Assembly: GCA_965651695.1 (NCBI GenBank)
Contig: CBFGTI010000005.1
Coordinates: 15,057-79,056 of the forward strand
Direction of reading: 5' to 3'
Length of the DNA: 64,000 bases
DNA from: Imperialibacter sp965651695
GTDB taxonomy: Bacteria > Bacteroidota > Bacteroidia > Cytophagales > Cyclobacteriaceae
A program made the position numbers and the translations under genes. The notes beneath the pieces are model-generated. The model worked only from the letters and a program-made list of their open reading frames with translations, searched no databases and was not told the origin of the DNA. This document shows positions 60,044 through 64,000 of the stretch, piece by piece. Positions within the stretch are counted from its first letter, which is position 1; every line of letters begins with the position of its first letter.

Positions 60044-61891
60044 ATGAAAAAACTCACGCTCATTGCAACACTCGTGTTGTATGCAAGCCTTAGCTCCTTC
60101 GCGCAAGCGCCAAACAACATTTACAAAGCCTATATAGACCTCAATCGGGTGGTTGAAGATAAACTCAGCGTAACCGTAGATTTGCCCCCTATTAGCACAG
60201 CCGAGGCAGAATACCAGATTCCGAAGATAGTGCCGGGCACCTACAGCATTTCCGACTTCGGCAGGTTTCTGTCTGAATTCAGAGCGTTCGACAGCCTGGG
60301 AAATGAGCTCCCCGTAGAAAAAATCGACCCCAACCGGTGGCTGATCAGGCAGGCAAACTTATTGGATAAGGTTGAATACTGGGTAGAAGACAGTTACGAC
60401 ACACAGCAAGGCAATGCCATTTTTGAACCCGCAGGCACCAATATTGAAGAAGGCCGCAATTTCGTACTCAACACCTACGGCTTCTTTGGCTACTTGAAGG
60501 GCTTGAAAGACATTCCCTACGAAGTAAACATCACCTACCCGGAAGGTTTCTACGGAGCTACGGCCCTGCAGCTTTCGGAGTCGGCTAACAACACCGACAG
60601 GTTTATTGCGGAAGACTATTTTACGCTGGCAGACTCTCCTATCATGTATTCGGAGCCGGACACCGCCACGGTAAAAGTAGGTGGTGCGGAAATACTTGTA
60701 TCGGTTTACTCACCCAACAAGGTGCTCACGGCAGACTACGTAATGAAAAATATCCGGCAGATACTGGAGGCGCAGAAAAACTACCTTGGTGGCACACTGC
60801 CCATCAGGAAGTACGCCTACATTATTTATCTGTTCGACGGCCCCACAAAATCCGGAGCCCTCGGCGCCCTTGAGCACTCCTATTCTTCGATGTACAGCCT
60901 GCCGGAGGTGAACCCGCTGTACCTCACCCAGGTAATACTGGATGTATCGGCGCACGAATTTTTCCACATCGTGACCCCGCTGAATATTCATTCGGAAGAA
61001 ATAGGCGACTTCGACTTTATTGACCCTAAAATGTCGAAGCACCTGTGGCTGTACGAGGGTGTTACCGAATACTTTGCAGGCCACGTACAGCTGGCGGAGG
61101 GCTTGTACGACCTTGGCACCTACCTCGAAAAATTGGAGGAAAAGGTAAATGCCGCTTCCAATTACAACGACACCCTGCCGTTTACGGTAATGAGTAAAGA
61201 GGTGCTGGGCCCGTACAAAGACCAATACGGCAATGTGTATGAAAAGGGGGCGCTGATAGGCCTTTGCCTCGACATACGCCTCAGGGAGCTGTCGGATGGC
61301 AAATACGGCGTAAATCAGCTACTGAAGGATCTCTCCAGGGAGTATGGTAAAAACAAGGCTTTCCGCGACGACGAGCTGTTTGATAAAATTACAGCGCTGA
61401 CGTTCCCGGAGATACGGGAGTTTTTCAGCAGGTATGTGGAAGGACCCGAGCCATTGCCGCTGCAAGAGTATTTGGCCAAAATCGGGATTAACTATGTACC
61501 CCCGCAAACCAAAATGGAACCCTCTATGGGTAATATTTCCTTTGGACTCAACCAGGAAACAGGTCACCTGATAATAACACAAACCGACAATATGAACAAG
61601 TTTGGCCGGGAGTTGGGCTTTCAGGAGGGCGATCAGCTGCTTGAATTCGACGGAAGCGAATTGACTGTCCAGAATTTTCAGGAAGTGGTGGGGAAATATA
61701 AAGAAACCAGGAAAGAGGGCGACAAAGTGACGGCTGTAGTGCAGCGTGAAGTGAAGCCCGGCAAAACCAAAAAGAAAAAGCTGAAGGGCAAGGTGATACT
61801 GGTGAAAGTGAGCACTAATCCATCGTTTGAAATAGAACAGAACCCCTCGCAGCAGCAGCTCGATTTGCGCTATGCGTGGATGAGTAAATAG
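60044..61891 (+). CDS. M61-family glycyl aminopeptidase-like protein with PDZ domain
   Basis: The start is the ATG at 60044 (a TTG at 60041 is one codon upstream). A signal peptide ends SFAQ. The M61 N-terminal beta domain (about 25-190, VPGTYSISDFGRFLSEFRAF) is followed by the catalytic domain with HEFFH at 304-308 and the third ligand Glu in LWLYEGVTEYF (about 333). The C-terminus holds a PDZ domain (about 505-570, LGFQEGDQLLEFDGSELTVQ). At 615 residues it has the usual family length. It should be a periplasmic or outer-membrane metallopeptidase. A long GTTTAAG repeat follows its stop. Confidence 0.93.
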   Translation: MKKLTLIATLVLYASLSSFAQAPNNIYKAYIDLNRVVEDKLSVTVDLPPISTAEAEYQIPKIVPGTYSISDFGRFLSEFRAFDSLGNELPVEKIDPNRWLIRQANLLDKVEYWVEDSYDTQQGNAIFEPAGTNIEEGRNFVLNTYGFFGYLKGLKDIPYEVNITYPEGFYGATALQLSESANNTDRFIAEDYFTLADSPIMYSEPDTATVKVGGAEILVSVYSPNKVLTADYVMKNIRQILEAQKNYLGGTLPIRKYAYIIYLFDGPTKSGALGALEHSYSSMYSLPEVNPLYLTQVILDVSAHEFFHIVTPLNIHSEEIGDFDFIDPKMSKHLWLYEGVTEYFAGHVQLAEGLYDLGTYLEKLEEKVNAASNYNDTLPFTVMSKEVLGPYKDQYGNVYEKGALIGLCLDIRLRELSDGKYGVNQLLKDLSREYGKNKAFRDDELFDKITALTFPEIREFFSRYVEGPEPLPLQEYLAKIGINYVPPQTKMEPSMGNISFGLNQETGHLIITQTDNMNKFGRELGFQEGDQLLEFDGSELTVQNFQEVVGKYKETRKEGDKVTAVVQREVKPGKTKKKKLKGKVILVKVSTNPSFEIEQNPSQQQLDLRYAWMSK

Positions 61892-62030
61892 TTTAGTTTA
61901 AGGTTTAAGGTTTAAGAGTTTAAGGTTTAAGGTTTAAGAGTTTAAGAGTTTAAGGTTTAAGAGTTTAAGAGTTTAAGGTTTAAGAGTTTAAGGTTTAAGG
62001 TTTAAGAGTTTAAGGTTTAAGAGTTTAAAG
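61891..62030 (+). repeat. GTTTAAG tandem repeat (7- and 8-base units)
   Basis: Units GGTTTAA (7) and GAGTTTAA (8) alternate over about 140 bases, starting at the stop codon of the M61 gene. A reverse-complement relative occurs at 36560 and 46822. Confidence 0.85.
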
Positions 62031-62436
62031 TTCTGCGGCGAAAGACTGTAGCGGTTAGCTGGCCAATTCGCATACCCGTTAAAAAGGTGCAATTATCCGC
62101 AAACAGGATGGGCAGTGGACTGAAAGGAGGTTTAAAAGTTTTGAGCCGGGGCTGGAGGCTATAAGGTTTCAAGTTCTGCAAGATCAACATTCAGTGGAAT
62201 AAACAGTAACCGCCGCGAGACCCCAACCTTCAACTTTAAACCGACCGGCCAACGCAGCAGGCACCTTCACCCACATCTCTCCGTAAAACATTCTGTCTTA
62301 TGAACTCGCAGATTAAACTTTAAACAGTCCAATAGACGGTCGACTGTGGGCCAGCCAGCATAGATAAAAAATTCCTTAGCAATTCCCTCGCGATTGCTTA
62401 CTTTTAGATTTTACATACCCACTCAATTTTTGAAGC
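62031..62436. other. Intergenic gap before the UspA gene
   Basis: About 400 bases with no gene. A partial GTCGACTGTGGG repeat lies near 62342. I see no clear -7 element. Confidence 0.4.
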
Positions 62437-63276
62437 ATGAAGACTATTCTCGTACCTACAGATTTTTCTAAGCAAGCCAAATACGCCCTCGATTTTGCAG
62501 CGGTTATCGCAGCTAAAGCAGGTGCCAAAATCAAACTGGTTCATGTACTTGAGCTCCCTAGCAGCTCATCCATTAACATATCGGGGCAAGTAACGGCCGC
62601 CGACCCAATGGACAAGGTATTCACCATTCAGCTAATTGAAAGCGCAAAAAAGCGCATGGTGTCGCTTGCCGCTGAGGTACAAGGCGTATCGGTAGACACG
62701 CACATTCACCCGGGCAGCACTTTTCAGATAATTAATAACGAAGTAAATGCCGGCGACGTAGACCTGCTGGTAATGGGCACCACGGGGTCGAGCGGTATTG
62801 ACGAACTAATGGTAGGCTCCAACGCCGAAAAAGTGGTAAGGTATGCGACATGCCCGGTTATTACTCTTAAAGCACCGGTAAAACACGAAATTAAAAACAT
62901 AGTATTCGCCTCCGACTTTAGCGAAGATCAACCGGAGCTGGTAAATGAGCTAAAGAAACTGCAGGATTTCTTTGGAGCCACACTGCACATCGTAAAGATT
63001 AACACCCCGCAGGATTTCAACACCTCGCGCAAAGATATGGTGAAAATGGACGGCTTCATCAACAGGTACGGCATTACCAACTGCACAAAAAATATCTACA
63101 ACGACATGCTGGAAGAGGAAGGCATCATGTACTACGCTTTTGAGATAGGGGCCGACATGATAGCCATGGGTACGAGGGGCCGCACCGGCTTAAGCCATAT
63201 TTTCAGCGGCAGCATAGCCGAAGACGTGGTAAACCATGCGAAAAAACCTGTTTGGACGTTCAGGTTGAAGAAGTGA
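62437..63276 (+). CDS. Tandem universal stress protein
   Basis: A 279-residue protein with two UspA domains. The first (1-140): MKTILVPTDFSKQAKYALDF, and the ATP-binding-like end MGTTGSSGIDELMVGSNAEK. The second (about 150-279): NIVFASDFSEDQPELVNELK and MGTRGRTGLSHIFSGSIAED with the GxxG-9x-GS motif complete. Cytosolic stress protein, probably nucleotide-binding through the second domain. Its own transcription unit. Confidence 0.94.
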   Translation: MKTILVPTDFSKQAKYALDFAAVIAAKAGAKIKLVHVLELPSSSSINISGQVTAADPMDKVFTIQLIESAKKRMVSLAAEVQGVSVDTHIHPGSTFQIINNEVNAGDVDLLVMGTTGSSGIDELMVGSNAEKVVRYATCPVITLKAPVKHEIKNIVFASDFSEDQPELVNELKKLQDFFGATLHIVKINTPQDFNTSRKDMVKMDGFINRYGITNCTKNIYNDMLEEEGIMYYAFEIGADMIAMGTRGRTGLSHIFSGSIAEDVVNHAKKPVWTFRLKK

Positions 63277-63404
63277 GTTTAGTTCGGAGTTGACTGGAGC
63301 CCATTGCGAGTGAAAAAGAATCCCCACAAGAGAAGATCGGGCTTCATAACCTACATTTCACGAGGTGCGCGACTGCGTCGCATCTTACGTTATAATACAT
63401 TGTT

Positions 63405-63746
63405 ATGAAAAAAAATAGCCACAAAGGAAGATCAGGGGTAGTTTATTCTACCGATCCGGACTTCACCTACGAAACTGAAGGTGAGCCGGAAGCTGAAACT
63501 TTGCCTGCCCGCCAGCAGGTGCTTAAGGTGTTTTACGAGAACAAAGGCCGCGGCGGCAAGCAGGTGACCATCGTGCGCAACTTTATAGGTACCGCAGCCG
63601 ACCTCGAAACGCTCGGCAAAAAAGTAAAAAGCTTCTGCGGCACTGGTGGCAGCGTGAAAGACGGCGAAATCATCATACAAGGCGACCAGAGAGGAAAAGT
63701 CGGCGATTATCTGAAGAAGGAAGGCTACCAGGTAAAGGGGGTGTAG
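63405..63746 (+). CDS. eIF1/SUI1-family translation factor-like protein (YciH type)
   Basis: A 113-residue protein. The basic N-terminus (KKNSHKGRSGVVYSTDPDF) precedes the SUI1 domain (about 40-113): RGGKQVTIVRNFIGTAADLE, LGKKVKSFCGTGGSVKDGEI and GDQRGKVGDYLKKEGYQVKG. Bacterial YciH proteins resemble eukaryotic eIF1 and influence start-codon selection. In this genome, which uses several non-ATG starts, this may matter, but that is speculation. Confidence 0.93.
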   Translation: MKKNSHKGRSGVVYSTDPDFTYETEGEPEAETLPARQQVLKVFYENKGRGGKQVTIVRNFIGTAADLETLGKKVKSFCGTGGSVKDGEIIIQGDQRGKVGDYLKKEGYQVKGV

Positions 63747-63754
63747 GGAGAGTC

Positions 63755-63865
63755 GATAGTCCACGGTCGATGGTCGACAGCTTGATTCCGATTAGCTAAA
63801 AGCATTGCCTTTTTTAACGGAATTGGGCGAGGAAGTCGATAGTCCATGGTCGATGGCACATTTCG
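63755..63865. repeat. GTCGATAG / CGAAATGTGC repeat region
   Basis: AGTCGATAGTCCACGGTCGA at about 63755 and AGTCGATAGTCCATGGTCGA at about 63834 are two near copies. The second runs into GGCACATTTCG, the reverse complement of the CGAAATGTGC core at 1061, 1192 and 36505. Confidence 0.6.
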
Positions 63866-63887
63866 CTCAGAGAATAGTTTTCGTGGA

Positions 63888-63995
63888 TGAAAAGTGGCAG
63901 GAGGCAGTAGCAGGAGGCAGGGCTGGAGTGTGGTCGATATTCGATAGATCGTCCGGGAAGTTGATTAGTTTGAAAAAAGTGGCAGGAGGCACACG
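63888..63995. repeat. GTGGCAGGAGGC direct repeats
   Basis: AGTGGCAGGAGGC occurs at about 63891 and 63979; a further GCAGGAGGCAG lies between (near 63909). No gene is visible to the window end. Confidence 0.5.
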
Positions 63996-64000
63996 TAAAG

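Noticed and set aside
61891..62030. CRISPR-like array
   Set aside because: Seven- and eight-base units without spacers.

Overview
The window comes from the chromosome of a Bacteroidota bacterium, most likely of the Cytophagales or a near relative. The evidence is the gene content: a type IX secretion sortase/shuttle pair, a laminarinase-like enzyme with a type IX C-terminal sorting domain, the Bacteroidota-type TamL lipoprotein next to TamB, a one-piece propeller/Y_Y_Y/HTH regulator, and TAnnTTTG-like promoter elements with few clear Shine-Dalgarno sites. I see no rRNA, tRNA, CRISPR array, phage or intact insertion sequence. Most genes are chromosomal housekeeping, envelope or stress genes. 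Many intergenic gaps hold short tandem or dispersed repeats.

Layout. 1-1007: 3' part of a CHAT-domain protein. 1305-2206: a small orphan protein and an outer-membrane barrel. 2808-6422: a stress cluster (YtxH, CsbD, a cysteine-less ArsC/Spx-like protein, a coiled-coil lipoprotein, a DUF2267 protein, an OmpA/glycine-zipper lipoprotein). 6629-13941: tamB-tamL operon. 14374-18308: AI-2E-type permease and two AsmA/DUF748-like proteins. 18397-23557: a tiny lmo0937-type membrane protein, three soluble two-component proteins, a DUF2383 protein and a DUF1328 protein. 23738-26494: MlaE-MlaF-MlaD lipid ABC transporter. 26559-30189: SDR, AraC regulator, VOC protein, a lipoprotein version of acetolactate decarboxylase, an AHSA1/SRPBCC protein. 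30214-36382: PorV2-PorU2 pair. 36811-39638: PadR regulator and PspC/GIN membrane protein. 39882-41267: NhaA. 41264-46617: an ECF sigma factor, a putative membrane anti-sigma factor, a CHAT protease, a small LuxR-type HTH and a lipoprotein. 46984-49355: GMC oxidoreductase with its Tat-exported small subunit. 50234-55823: hybrid membrane regulator and GH16 glucanase. 56148-63746: DnaJ-TM-TPR protein, M1 and M61 peptidases, DUF3052 protein, tandem UspA protein, and an eIF1/SUI1-like factor.

The two most interesting things are regulatory. First, an imperfect palindrome TGTRGA-N6-TCYMCA (N7 in two cases) occurs in front of about ten transcription units between 2.6 and 23.6 kb. Nearly all of these encode stress or envelope proteins, so it looks like the operator or promoter of one stress regulon. 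Second, three copies of GGTGACCTTTT-N10-TCATWA, with identical spacing, lie in front of the ECF sigma gene, the divergent LuxR-type gene and the lipoprotein gene that ends the CHAT locus. This predicts an autoregulated sigma circuit. The gene set (ECF sigma, single-span anti-sigma-like protein with a periplasmic TPR half, and an exported, C-terminally anchored CHAT caspase-like protease) suggests a protease-triggered sigma release system, which is my best candidate for an undescribed system here. All functional assignments come from reading motifs; no database search was run.
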